This document shows, in pieces, positions 27,725-39,800 of a stretch of 64,000 nucleotides of DNA. Position 1 is the stretch's first letter; every line of letters starts with the position of its first letter. The stretch comes from Strigamia acuminata. Its lineage: Eukaryota > Arthropoda > Chilopoda > Geophilomorpha > Linotaeniidae. Location of the stretch: positions 806,001 through 870,000 of the forward strand of contig OX442324.1 of NCBI GenBank assembly GCA_949358305.1, read 5' to 3'. Position numbers and translations under genes: made by a program. The notes beneath the pieces are model-generated. The model had not been told where the DNA came from, searched no databases, and saw only the letters and a list, made by a program, of their open reading frames with translations.

Positions 27725-28451
27725 AGGTTATGGGCCACAATAATGCAGGAAAAGTGTCCAGAGTGAATTTGAAGCATTTAGAGGTCAGCAGTGAATTTTC
27801 TCCTCCAAATCCAAAATGGCGGCGCCCATGGTGGAAGTAAACAAGTTGTCTTCTTGCCTGGATTTCACGGATTTCGAGCCGACAATTGGATGCCAAGCTG
27901 TGCAGGATCATTGACGGGTTCGAAAATAACAATAGACATTTTATTTAAACGAGTTTTTCCCTTTTTTTAGAGTTTTTGTCCACGTATCGCAAGGTGCGAT
28001 ACGTATCGTCAACACGACGATATTTTCGGCTGGGAAACGTAGGCGATACGACGGCGCCTGGCTCAGTCAACCACACGTGAAGTGTGAAGCCAAATCATCA
28101 CGAAACAACGAGGGAAACGTCGGACAATTTTTGCGAACAATTTGCGGATTTGAGACGAAACAACACGAAATTCGAGGAGAAAAGAACAATAGTGGATTTC
28201 AACTGCACGTGAAGTGTAATTCGACGAGAAATACAAGCGGAAACATCTCGAATTCATCATATTTATGAACAATACTAGTGTTTATTTCGAATATTATTTG
28301 AATACATTTATTAGCTTAGTACTGTGTTAGGATTTACTACTAACTTATCTATAAGAGCGAACTAACATCACAACTTTGCACTTTGTTGTGATAAACCAGT
28401 ACAGAAAGTGTTTTTGGGGTGGTTTGTGTACAAAAGTGCTACTATTTTGCC
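27725..28451 (+). other. Leader of copia A2 with primer-binding site
   Basis: AGGTTATGGGCC (27725-27736) directly follows the LTR and complements the anticodon loop region of initiator tRNA-Met, as in Drosophila copia. Hairpins with a CACAC-GTGAA-GTGTG design lie at 28071-28086 and, weaker, 28204-28218. Otherwise non-coding. Confidence 0.82.
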
Positions 28452-31400
28452 ATGGATTCGGACAAATTAGAAAGAAAAGTGACATTATTGAACAGAACCA
28501 ATTATGACACGTGGAAACAACAGGTTAAAGTTTTGTTGATGCATCATGGTTGCTGGGCCTTCACAGATGGCTCAGAAGAAGCATTGGCACCAGGAGCATC
28601 ATGGCGGGACCGTTCCGACTATAAGCTGAGAAAAGGCAGAGCTTTTAGTCTCATCTACTACTCCATCGAGGAGCAATACCACGAATTGCTCAGTGGCGTT
28701 GAAGATGCGAAATTAGCCTGGAACACACTAAAACTGAACTTTGAACCGGTTTCTCGTGCACGCATTATACGTTTGCTGGACGAATTTTTCAACTTAAAAT
28801 ACGACAAGGAAACGGAAACAATTGGCGTATTTGCAGCGAAAATAAGGAATGCAGCGAGAAAACTAGCAGATGTGAAACATCAATTGGACAATCTTTATCA
28901 AGCTTTCCAGCTGATACGATATTTGCCGCAGGAATATCAATCCATCGTACAAGCAATCTACAGATGGGAAGATGCGAATTTCACTTTAGAGAAAGTCGAG
29001 GCCGAACTGGTTGCGGAAGAAGGACGTCTAGCCCAACAAAAGAGGGATTCGGGCCAGGGGCCAATCATTGACGCCTTCAGTACAGGACCAGGTTCTGCCA
29101 ACACAAAGAACAGTGATAATTCGAAACCTCAACAACAAGGGAACTTTAGCCAAAACAACCGTGGATATCAAAGCGGACAAAAGGGCGGCAAATCAAACTA
29201 TCGAGGTGGCAAGAATATGAGAGGAATTTTTAGAGGAAATGCGACCGGGTCAACGGGACGGGGGCCGTGTTTCCGGTGCAACCAACATGGACATTGGGCC
29301 AAAGACTGCACAACACAATTGCAATTGGCGCCAACTAGCAACATGAAGTCAAACACGGTTGAAGAACTTGACACCGCCATGTTGGATGTGGGCTTCCTCA
29401 CAGAGTTAAGCGAGCAAGAGATGTTGCAGTGCAGCGGAACCAACAACTGCTGGATCTACGACACTGGGGCCACCGGACATTTCTGCAAAGACAGAAATCA
29501 ATTTCACAATTTTCGAGAAATGACGGGAACGATCAGTCAAGCTGACAAAAAGACACTCATCCAGATCCAAGGAGTTGGAGATGTCTGCATCATGTGCCTG
29601 GTTGGGACAGAAACAATTCCCATCACACTAAAAAAGGTTTATTATGCGCCGGACTTGCGAAGAAACTTATTATCGGGGCCGTGCATTGATGAGGCGAGAT
29701 GTCGAGTAGCTGTGGGTGCGGGATTAGTAAAGATTTACGACCCACAATGGAAACGGCAGTTAATGCAAGGAGTCAAGAAGGACAGACTCTATTATATCCA
29801 ACTCAGCGGTGAAAAACCCGACATTGAGAAATTGAAACAAAAAGAGAAAAACAAGGCCAATACGTGTGAAGAGAAGAAACAACAATCTCCTCAATCAAGT
29901 AAAACTGTTTCCAGTCCAGAAGAAGCACGACTTTGGCACGAGCGACTTGGACATATCCATTTCCCTAGCGTGCAACAAATGAGCAAAACAGAAGCGGTAA
30001 TTGGACTGCCCGTGCTCGACGTGCCAATCACACAGTGTGATGTGTGCACACTTGCAAAGAAGAAATCAGTGTCGCACAAGTCAATTCCGGAAATTAGGTC
30101 AAAGGGACCGCTTGAACTTTTGCACATGGATGTGTGCGGGGCGTTTGGAACTCCCACACTATCTGGAAACCGATATTTTCTCACCATCACAGATGACTAT
30201 TCACGGTACTCGACAGTTTATCTGATGAAACAAAAGGACGAAGTATTCGAATTGTTTAAGAAGCATGTGAAACGAATTGAGCGCCTGCTCGGAAAATCGA
30301 TTTTAGCCATACGAACAGATAATGGCATGGAGTTCTGTTCCAACAAATTCGGACAGTACCTTGAGGAACAGGGGATTGCACACGAGAGAACGAACGCGTA
30401 CACACCAGCCCAGAACGGAGTTTCTGAAAGACTAAACCAAACGTTAGCCAATGGGATGCGAGCGCTCGTGTACGATGCACAACTGGAACATCGATTTTGG
30501 GGTGAGGCCATCCTAATGTTCAACTACTTGAGAAATAGAATTGCCAAGCTGAATTCGGAGAAGACGCCAATGGAACTTTATTATGGACGAAAACCATCAT
30601 TGCGTCATTTAAGAAAGTTTGGAAGTCTCTGCTTTGTACAGAAGAAAGTACGAGACGGAAAGATAGACAATAAGGGCATATATGGAATTATGCTCGGGTA
30701 TTCCTGAATTACCAAAGGATACAGGATTTGGCTGCCAGAATTTTCTAAAGTCATAGAAACAAGCTACGTTAAATTCGTGGAAAGCAAGCGCGGAGTTGAA
30801 GGCGTGCTGGGCCTACCGGAGAAGTACACCACGTACATCGACAGTTTGAACGACAACTTAGAGAACGACGACCGTCAATATTACTCCGACGAGGACAATA
30901 GGCCACCGCTACCTCCGCCGCAGCCGATTAAGAAGAAAGAGGGAGAAGAATTGCCACAATTGAAGTTGAAGTTTAGATTACCTGAAGAAAAACTTCGACC
31001 AAAACCCAACATACCTGGAGCTGAAGCAGGAATACAATTCCAAGCCATCTTACCTCAACCTGGACAGGCACTTCCAAACCCAGTTGCAGTAATACCCGCA
31101 CTCATTTGGAAGAAGACGGAGAAGACAAGAGCGACAGGACAGAAGGATTATGAATACACCATTGAGGGGTATGACAAGCCAAAGTTGCGATCAATACCAG
31201 ATGTCAAGCGATATTGCACGGATCATAATCTTCAAGTCCCAGAGCACCTCTTCGAAGACAAGAGGAAAAAGAAGCAATCCGAATCAAATGTGACACAAGA
31301 TGATTTGGACATGAGCTTTTTTGATGAGTTAACACTCGACTTTGAAGCCAATCATCTTGAAGTTTTCATACCCGCACGTTTTGAGCAGATAGCTAATCTT

Positions 31401-31675
31401 CCAGAAAAAGAAGAATGGAATCAGGCTATGTGCGATGAAATAGACACAATGCACGAACGCGAGGTATGGGAATTGGTCCCACCGCCACCCGACGTAAAAC
31501 CAATCGGATGCAAGTGGATTTACACCATCAAGCAAAATGACAAGGGGGAAATCGCGAGATATAAGGCAAGACTTGTTGCGCAGGGCTTCTCGCAAGTCTA
31601 TGGAGAGTCCTACGAGGAAACTTTCTCGCCAGTGGTGGATTTCTCCATTGTCCGCTTTATGTTTACGCTCTTGGT
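28452..31675 (+). pseudogene. copia A2 gag-pol, first part to RT start
   Basis: ATG 28452 (MDSDKLERKV). Gag, CCHC CFRCNQHGHWAKDC (~273), protease DTGATGHFC (~337), integrase zinc WHERLGHIHF ... CDVC (~495-525), DDE core HMDVCGAF (~559), RTDNGMEFCS (~622), NGVSERLNQT (~658), then linker and RT start (WIYTIKQ ... YKARLVAQGF ... TFSPVV). A TGA at 30705-30707 is the only stop; element A has Arg there, so CGA to TGA is likely. H cuts the frame at 31675 and the same register resumes at 46068. Confidence 0.94.
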
Positions 31676-33414
31676 TGTGATGATTACAAATCAGTATTTA
31701 TCAATGTTCACAATAGATGGCGCTGTTTATCAAACGCGCGTAATTCAAACTCGGTAAAACTAAAAAGTGTAATAAATTATTACTTGGACACGGTGAATAA
31801 AATATAACTATTTTATTCAATATGAATTAAGTATTAATTACTTGATGATGTTGATTCTATCGAATCGATATCCACATTACTTACCTGTCGAAGGAAACCA
31901 ATCGGACCCTTCCGGACCCCAACTGGGCTCATCTGGACATAGTCATATATTAGGTCCGGACTAGTGACCCACGAATCCGCCGATTCGTACGCTGATTGGC
32001 TGTCGCCAATCTAGTAGTTCTACAGAACTATATAAGCATCAGTTTCTCACTCCCCCAGAGCTTGATAACTGAACTTGTATATTGTCTGTAGTTGAATTGT
32101 TATCGTTTGATTTCATTATTCTCTATCGACACATCAGGCCACCTCAGCTCTCCACAGTTAGTATTCATTACTATTTTGTTATTGCTGTTGTAGGGCTATT
32201 TCGGGAAGGCTAACTCCGGTAATAGACATGCATTCGCATGAAATGGCCCCGTAACGTTAGCCAGCTGTTCTACGGGACAGTAGGATTTCGTACGGTGGCT
32301 TAATATAACGGTCGTATACAGTACGACCTTGCTAAATGAAAGTAGGTCCCTCAGCTAACTGGCCACAGTCCGCTGCAGGATGGTTGTTGTAAACAACCCA
32401 CGCAGGTTCCCGTCTTTCTACGATTGGTCCTTCCGCTCGTTAAAAGTCGGTAAAGGCCTAATATACAGGCAACACGCCGGGTTGGTAGCCCGTGAGTAAT
32501 ATCTAAAGATGTTGCGAGAAACAACTACCTGGATAATGGTAATCCAACGGCAGTGGCCAAATAATATTTTACCCGGTGCTCGATCCACTGATCCCGCCAT
32601 CGTAAGGCATGCTGGCGGATGGAGGAGTCAAATCCTCCCGCGATGGTTCTCTCGACCGTCGTGACGGTCCCCGCCCCATCGTACCCTCCGGGTTAGTAAC
32701 CCGTGAACAGGAGTTGAACAACACTGTGTTAAACAAATTACTCGGGCATTGGTAATCCTGTATTGGCAATATCTTTTAAACCCGGTAAGTCCATAGAAAT
32801 GTTTACCTGGTGGTTGGTACCACCGATAGCGAGTTAAAGCACACAATTAAATACTCGGCGCCTGATCACGAGATCTTGTCGTCGTAAGGCATGCTGGCGG
32901 ATGGAGTCTCAACAACTCCCGCGACGTTCTCTCAATTGTCGTGACGGTCCCCGCCCAATTAATATTTATACAACAATGCATTTGTTGTATTCCACTAATT
33001 ACTTTACTTTTATTCATTTGGAACATGGAATATTCTGCTGAATATTCCTACTTATGCGAAGGACTCTTCGCATTATTAGATACTCGAGCTGCGGACCAAA
33101 TACGTCTCCGTAGCGATATTTGTGACGATGCCGCAAGTCAGCCGTATCCCTCTGGCTTCGCCCGGATCCTCAACCAGTTGATGCCGCCCGTTTACACGCG
33201 TCAAGAACCCATCTTTTGTCGTTAATATTTAGTAATAAATATGTTATGTCACACTAAAACTGTAAGTTATTTCCATTCGATCACGTGCCATGTTTGTAAA
33301 GACTTCCGTAGCTTATCTCGGTTAGGTTGTTGCTAAACTTAGCAACGTCTTGTATAAACCGAATTATCTATCTCAATTGGACTAATAAATCAGCTCAAAA
33401 GTAGAATCGTCACA
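31676..33414 (+). repeat. 5' LTR of element H, 1739 bp
   Basis: Differs from the 3' LTR at only about four positions by eye (for example near 31926, 32584, 33360 and 33394). It contains a TATATAAG (about 32028) followed by CATCAGT. Two related blocks with GTAAGGCATGCTGGCGGATG and CGTGACGGTCCCCGCCC lie ~282 bp apart (about 32600 and 32885), an internal duplication with possible RNA structure. Small frames in it look like chance. Confidence 0.93.
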
Positions 33415-34568
33415 AGTGGAGGTTCTACCGAGATAGGCTGCCTAAATTTAAAATAAATTTTGAAGTTTTTCGTGTGTTTGTGAGAATTCGGAAATGTGCT
33501 TACGGTGGTAAAATTTCAAATGAAATTTTTTGGTGTGTAAAATAAATTTTCGAACGAGATTTATATTTGTGTTTAATATATTTTATTCTGTTTTAGAACT
33601 TCTCGCAAGAAAAACAAGTGTAATTCACTTTATTCCAATTTTCCGTCGGAGAAATTATGTGTTTTAACAAAACTAATAATTTCTACCGCGTGGTCAGGCC
33701 TAAAGGCCCAAACCCCGAGAATAGGAGTCTTGCCCGAACTTGTTGAAGTTGGTTCCGCCCGGGTAACGTCATTTTGTCATCGACAATCTGACAAAACCAC
33801 GCGGTCGGGCCTAATTTTGAAAAGTTGACTTTTTGACGGAATTCTTAAAGAATTCTATCAATTTAACAGTTGTTTTAATTCTAGAGTATTCTTTTATATG
33901 TATTTTGCTTGAGACTTCAGGTTAAACCTAAATTTATTTGCCTAAATAAATTAGAAAAGAAAATTGACATTTTCGAAGGAATTAAAATTTATATTTTATT
34001 TCAAAAAATTGGTTTACCTTATTTTACAAGCTTGATCTACATTAAAATGTTGGTTAAAAATCGTGATCTCAAGCCATTGAAATCGAATTTTACGAATGAA
34101 ATACCATTCGAATTTTAGCGAAGAAGAATTCTCGCTGTTGTGTTGCCTAGCAACCCGTGTTGTGCAGAAAAGCCGTCGATTCAAACGAATTGGCGCGTCT
34201 TTTGAAATTACGAGTTTTAAAACTTTAAAAAATTCCATAAAGGTGATCATTCATTTATTAATAAATGCGGTGATATTTTAAAATACTTTGAAAAGTATCC
34301 ATTTTGTTTGGTGACTACGTCATAACACTGGAATCTGTCAAGATTACGGTTCTACGAACTTGATGATTTCCACCAATCTCGAACGAGATTGGACTCTCGT
34401 GAGACTAGCATTGATACTTGACCAATCAGAGGGGTGTATCGAAGTACCCATACTTCCTTTCGAACTAGTGTGACCACTGCTTCGTTTGCGATCCTCCTGA
34501 ACGTTTGCAACTTCAACTTCATCGTTATCTCTCAGACTTAGGAAATTTTCTTAGTTTTAAGTTTAGTT
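33415..34568 (+). other. Leader of element H with tRNA-Gln-type primer site
   Basis: TGGAGGTTCTACCGAGAT (33417-33434) starts two bases after the LTR and matches the complement of a metazoan tRNA-Gln 3' end with one expected difference. The remaining ~1.1 kb is non-coding. It includes a pair of related blocks (GCGTGGTCAGGCC at ~33688 and CGCGGTCGGGCC at ~33800) and a TAGCAACC motif (~34148) that recurs near 44135. Confidence 0.75.
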
Positions 34569-36815
34569 ATGACTAATAACCAGCATCACATGAACACCCG
34601 TGGTAAGGAAAGAACTTGTTTGACCGGTGGAATGAATCTATCCGGGTTTATACCTGTTCCTAATGGAACTGAAGAAGTGGAAAACCACGCGGTCCATAAT
34701 GGCGTTTCAAATGAAACAGCCGGACCATCTGGAGAGAATAGGGCTCCACGTGAACCTACTCCGCCTGGAGAAGAGGAATGCATTCCTGAAGGTTCTCATT
34801 TAGGCCGAGGCGGTCTATTATTTTGTCAGGATCACGGTTTGAACCCAAACCAATTTAGATCTTTGACCGAAGTATTAGATTTTGTACACACGCGTCGTAC
34901 TACGTCGGAACAACCTAATTCCCCAGCCAGCCAAAGATTAAATAATTTTAGTCCCACTCCTTCGACGCCTATTTCTAGATATAGAAATAAAAATGCACAA
35001 CCTCCTCGTCAAGATCAGTCGAATTTGACACCAGGAGATTTTAATCGTGCTTTCCAACAACGATTACGAGCGAATAACTTCGCTCGCAACCAACAAAGGG
35101 GATTTACAAATCCAGAGAACTTTGAGAATACGTTCAACAGAGCGAATTTGGGTCCGCCTAATATGGCCAACCCTAATCCAAGTTTTCCAAACGGATCAAA
35201 TAGTTGTCCGAATCTCGCTGGAAATTTGAACCCAAATTCAGGTGCGACAAGAGGTCCAAACCGCCGTTTTGACCCAAATTCTAGATTTGTAAACAATTCT
35301 AGTCCAGCACCTAACATGCAAAGGGGTCATCCAGTTCCTCCGAACTCGAATAACCCAAATAATCCGAACGATTTAAATAATCCTGCTACTGGAACTCCAG
35401 GAAATTCAAATAACTATTTGAATCGGGGTACGCCAGGTAATTCGAACTATCGTCCGAATTTTGGTAATCAAGAAAGTTCGAACAACCGTCCGAATTTTGA
35501 CAATCAGGGTAATTCTAATAATCATTCGAATTATGGGAACCAAGGCAATTCGAATAACCATTCGAACTTTGGTAACCACGGTAGGTCAAATCAAAGAGGG
35601 TCGAATAATTTCAACCCTAATAGTGGTGGCTCAAGTCAAAATAACTCGAGTCAACCAAACAATAGCGGGTCGTCAAACGACAACTCGCGCCCCCCCAGTA
35701 GCTTTGGAATGACGGCTGATGACCTCGCGTCAATTGCCACGACCATGCACAAGTTGATGCAGGCAGGAAAAAGTTCCGCCACTGTCCCTCAAACTAACTG
35801 TTTGAAACCACCAGATATCCCTGTATTCTCCGGAAAAGCAGAAGAAAGCGAACGCTTTCTCAACATTGTAAAAAATGTCGCTTTCCTGCGAAACATGTCA
35901 CTCGATGACATGCTTGTTAAAGGCGTGGCCGGTTATTTAACCGAGCAAGCGCATGGTTGGTTTCATGAAAGGAGAGAAGATTTCATATCTTGGGAAGTAT
36001 TTGAACAGGCGTTCAAAGAACGGTTTGTAGCCACTCGACAAGAGCGGACGAACCAACTAACTAAGTTGAAACAACTGGAGACAGAAAGTCTTTACGACTT
36101 TATGCACAAATATTACCAGTTATGGATATTACAAGACAGTCTTGATGCAAAAGGGGCTGGTTGTCTTTTTATCGGGAGTGTAACTCCTGCTAACGATTTG
36201 CTTTTGCATACGCAAGGCATAGCGGATTTACCTCTGACAGAGATTTATACCGTTATAACTAAAAATAAAGGCTTGTACAGTCGTACAGCTAATGGAGCAA
36301 GGGAAAATATTTCCAATCCAGTCGTTTTCCCACCTCGGAAAACTGACACACGTCCTCAGTCAAAGACAAATGCTAAATCTTTAACTTTGGATTCACAAGA
36401 ACAACTTAATACTTGTGAGGAAGAGTTACCTGAGGAGTGCGAGACTGTTTATTTAATAAATGGAGTATTAGATCAGACCAGACGTGGTCAATTAGTTTGT
36501 TACCACTGTAAGAAACCAGGACACATGCGTCGAGAATGTCCAGATTTAAAACCACGTGCAAATTTCAACTCTGAAGAGTTGCAAAAACGAAGTACGCCGG
36601 ATTCCCCGACTGTGGATCCTACTTCTAAACGTCCTAATAATAGGTGGATAACTCAAGAAGTGTTGGATGCAACACTAGATGCTAAACTTGATGCGAAACT
36701 TAATACTTTTGAAAATAAGTTACAAACTTCGCTGACTAACTCGTTGGCAGAAATGGTCAAGACTTTGATCAAGCCCGAATCCGCTGATTCAAGTGCGACT
36801 AGTTCAAAAAACTAG
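34569..36815 (+). CDS. gag: Gag of element H
   Basis: 748 aa from ATG 34569. A long low-complexity Asn/Gly/Ser/Pro region (residues ~115-375, with repeats such as GNQGNSNNHSN) precedes a retrotransposon Gag capsid domain (PPDIPVFSGKAEESERF ... KERFVATRQERTNQLTKLKQ, ~410-540). A single CCHC knuckle CYHCKKPGHMRREC (~644) and a coiled C-terminus follow. The stop TAG at 36813 is immediately preceded by the slippery heptamer A AAA AAC, so pol is probably made by -1 frameshifting. The frame is intact. Confidence 0.92.
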   Translation: MTNNQHHMNTRGKERTCLTGGMNLSGFIPVPNGTEEVENHAVHNGVSNETAGPSGENRAPREPTPPGEEECIPEGSHLGRGGLLFCQDHGLNPNQFRSLTEVLDFVHTRRTTSEQPNSPASQRLNNFSPTPSTPISRYRNKNAQPPRQDQSNLTPGDFNRAFQQRLRANNFARNQQRGFTNPENFENTFNRANLGPPNMANPNPSFPNGSNSCPNLAGNLNPNSGATRGPNRRFDPNSRFVNNSSPAPNMQRGHPVPPNSNNPNNPNDLNNPATGTPGNSNNYLNRGTPGNSNYRPNFGNQESSNNRPNFDNQGNSNNHSNYGNQGNSNNHSNFGNHGRSNQRGSNNFNPNSGGSSQNNSSQPNNSGSSNDNSRPPSSFGMTADDLASIATTMHKLMQAGKSSATVPQTNCLKPPDIPVFSGKAEESERFLNIVKNVAFLRNMSLDDMLVKGVAGYLTEQAHGWFHERREDFISWEVFEQAFKERFVATRQERTNQLTKLKQLETESLYDFMHKYYQLWILQDSLDAKGAGCLFIGSVTPANDLLLHTQGIADLPLTEIYTVITKNKGLYSRTANGARENISNPVVFPPRKTDTRPQSKTNAKSLTLDSQEQLNTCEEELPEECETVYLINGVLDQTRRGQLVCYHCKKPGHMRRECPDLKPRANFNSEELQKRSTPDSPTVDPTSKRPNNRWITQEVLDATLDAKLDAKLNTFENKLQTSLTNSLAEMVKTLIKPESADSSATSSKN

Positions 36816-39800
36816 ATCCGGGGGACGAAGGTTTATTCCATCCCCCAGAAGTGGCTAATGCTACGTCGGAATCTTTATTTATGGATGTAGACACAACTTG
36901 TCTCGAAGTAGCCACTAGTCATAGTGGCGGAGTAGAGGAAAATCTGCAACAAATGACAGAACAATTAAAAAATCTGACATTGTTTCCACACAAGTGCTAC
37001 ACGAAGAAATTCTGTAGACTCCGCCGACTCAATCGAGTCATAGGTGGTAACAATTTGCACAATATTACTTTAGGTAATAATAAAGATGATCCTCGAATGA
37101 AGATCACAATTGGTGGGCTCACCTACAATGCGCTCATGGATACAGGAGCATCTCAATGTTATATTGGGGAACAACTCTTGTCTGAAACTCAGGCTCTGCC
37201 AGAATTCCTACAAGAAGCTCCCAGAAACATGTTAGTTAACGCTGTAGGCGTAGCACACAAGCCTGTCGGACAAATAACTTTGTGCGTGCAATGGGCTGAT
37301 GAATTTACACCAATGAATTTCATCGTTTTAGCAAAACGAGTTTGTGGCTTGATACTTGGTCACAATTTCATGCGCAGACAGAAAATTAGTCCGCATCCAC
37401 ATTTACAAGAGTTCTCTTGTGCAGATAAACCTAATTGGTCCGCTCCTTATGAATCGGAAGAAGCCAATTTGGCCCTCGCCCCGTTAAATCGAATTACTTT
37501 CGATTATTTAGGACTGTCGTCCACTCTCAACTCAATTGAGTTAACAGACACTCCTGTGTTGACTTGGGATGAAAAATTAGTTGAGGAGAGCGACTGCACT
37601 CCAGAACAAAGACTAGCACTTCGCGAAGTGGTTAACTCGATACCGAATGTATTTCGTGATCAAGTTGGGTGCACTAACGTGACCCAACATCGTATTAAGT
37701 TTAAAGAAGGGCATTCATTGCCCAAAATGCAGTATAGAATGTATAACCCGGCCAAGAGAGCCATTATGACCAAACTAGCTGCAGAATTGGAACAGGATGG
37801 ACTCATTGAAAAGGCCAAAGGGCCCTTCATAAGTCATCCCGTCATTGTTGCGAAGCCTGACGGCTCGTATAGGATGTGCATTGACTACCGGTGGCTAAAT
37901 GCCATCACTGAAGTCGAAGTAATACAAATGCCAAGTATTGACCTTTTATTGCATAATACTGGTCCGGCAAAGTATTTTACGTCTATTGACCTTGTTAAAG
38001 GTTACTACCAAGTCGAAATGTGTAAGGAAGATCGTCCAAAAACGGCGTTTTATACGCCAAACGGCCCTTATCAATTTGTGCGAATGCCGTTCGGCCTTTG
38101 CAATGCGCCTTGTACTTTCCAGCGTCTGATGGAAGGCATTTTAGGCTCAGCTTTGCAAGACTACGCGTTAGTTTATTTGGATGACGTAATTGTGTATTCA
38201 GATAATTGGGATGATCATCTCAAACATGTTCGAGATGTTTTGGAAAGGCTTAACCAAGCCAACATGACAATAAATAAAGCGAAATCTCGTTTTGGGCGTA
38301 CAGAATTAAAATTCTTGGGCCACTGGATTAAACCCGAAGGTCTCTTCGGTGATCCCGATAAAATATCGGCGATCATGAAATTTCCCACCCCCACGTGTGC
38401 TAAAGACATTCAGCGCTTTCACGGCATGACTAACTTCTTCAGGAAGTTTGTTCCAAATCACGGAACTATTGCCGCACCATACACACGTATGATGAATGAG
38501 AAAACTCCATTTGAATGGGGAGATGAGCAGACAGAAGCTTTTAATAAAATTAAAGAGCTACTTTGTGGTGACAATTGTCTACACAAACCAGATATGACTT
38601 TGCCATTTGTTGTCATGACTGACGCTTCACATGAAGGCTTAGGAGCTGTCCTTTGCCAAGACGTCGATATATTTGATGAAAAGAAGCAGAAAAACATTTC
38701 TGTACCCAGACCTGTAGCTTATGCAAGCAGAGTTTTACGTGGAGCGGAGAAGCGTTATACAACGCCGGAACTCGAATGTCTCGCAGTCGTATGGGCTATT
38801 GATCGATTTAAACCATATCTCGAATATGGTACATTCACTTTAGAGTCAGATGCAGAAGCACTGAAATGGTTAATGCGAACGCCTGAACCATCTGGGAAAT
38901 TTGGCCGATGGGCCTTAAGAATCCAATGTGGAAATTTTAAAATTGTTTTTCGAAAAGGTGCTGCTAATCAAGTTGCAGATGCACTTTCTAGAGCCCCACT
39001 AACAGAGGAAGACATTCCTCTTCGAGATCATGTGGAACCTGTCGAAATTAAACAATACTGGCCTGAATGGGACGGAAATCCTTCTGTTTCATTAAATCGT
39101 GCCCCAGAAAAACGAGAATATTTGGCTAGTGTGCGTTCCTATTTTTCAGAAAATTTTAAAGAATGTTCTGAAGAAAAGGAGGGGGAGGAAGTACAAGAAA
39201 CCTTGTACAGTGCGTTGACTGAAGTACTTAAAGAAGTCCCTCCTACAAGGAGAGAAATAATAGATGCTCAGTTACTAGATACTGAATGCAAACGCATTCG
39301 AGAATATTTATTGAATGACAAGGTTGTTGGGATACCACAATCTGAAATAAAAGAATGGAGAAACAAAGTCAAAAACTATTGTTTAGACAAAAAAGAAGTT
39401 GATGGTGATCAAATGATCATCTATTTTAACCCTTCGTTCGAAGAGGAATTAAACGATTCGGGAAACGGCTTTAAAGCCGTTGTACCCAGTGCACTCGTAA
39501 AGCGAGTACTCTTCGCTTGTCATGGCCACTTCCTAAGCGGTCACGCTGGGATGAGTAAGACGCTTGAGAAAACGCGTTTAATATATTTCTGGCCTGGTAT
39601 GAGTAGAAGTGTCAGGAACTACGTCAAAAGCTGCACGCACTGTGCTCAGTACAAGCCTATTCAACAGAAAAGGCACGCAGCTCCTTACACACCACACAAC
39701 ATGACCAATCCTTGGGAATGTATTAACATGGACTTGATGGGCCCGAAACCCGCGGGAAGGTCCCAAAACCAGTATATTTTTGTCATTATTGACAATTGTA

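Noticed and set aside
32941-33225. 94-codon ORF present in both H LTRs
   Set aside because: Starts at GTG, no recognisable domain; its repetition simply reflects the two LTR copies.
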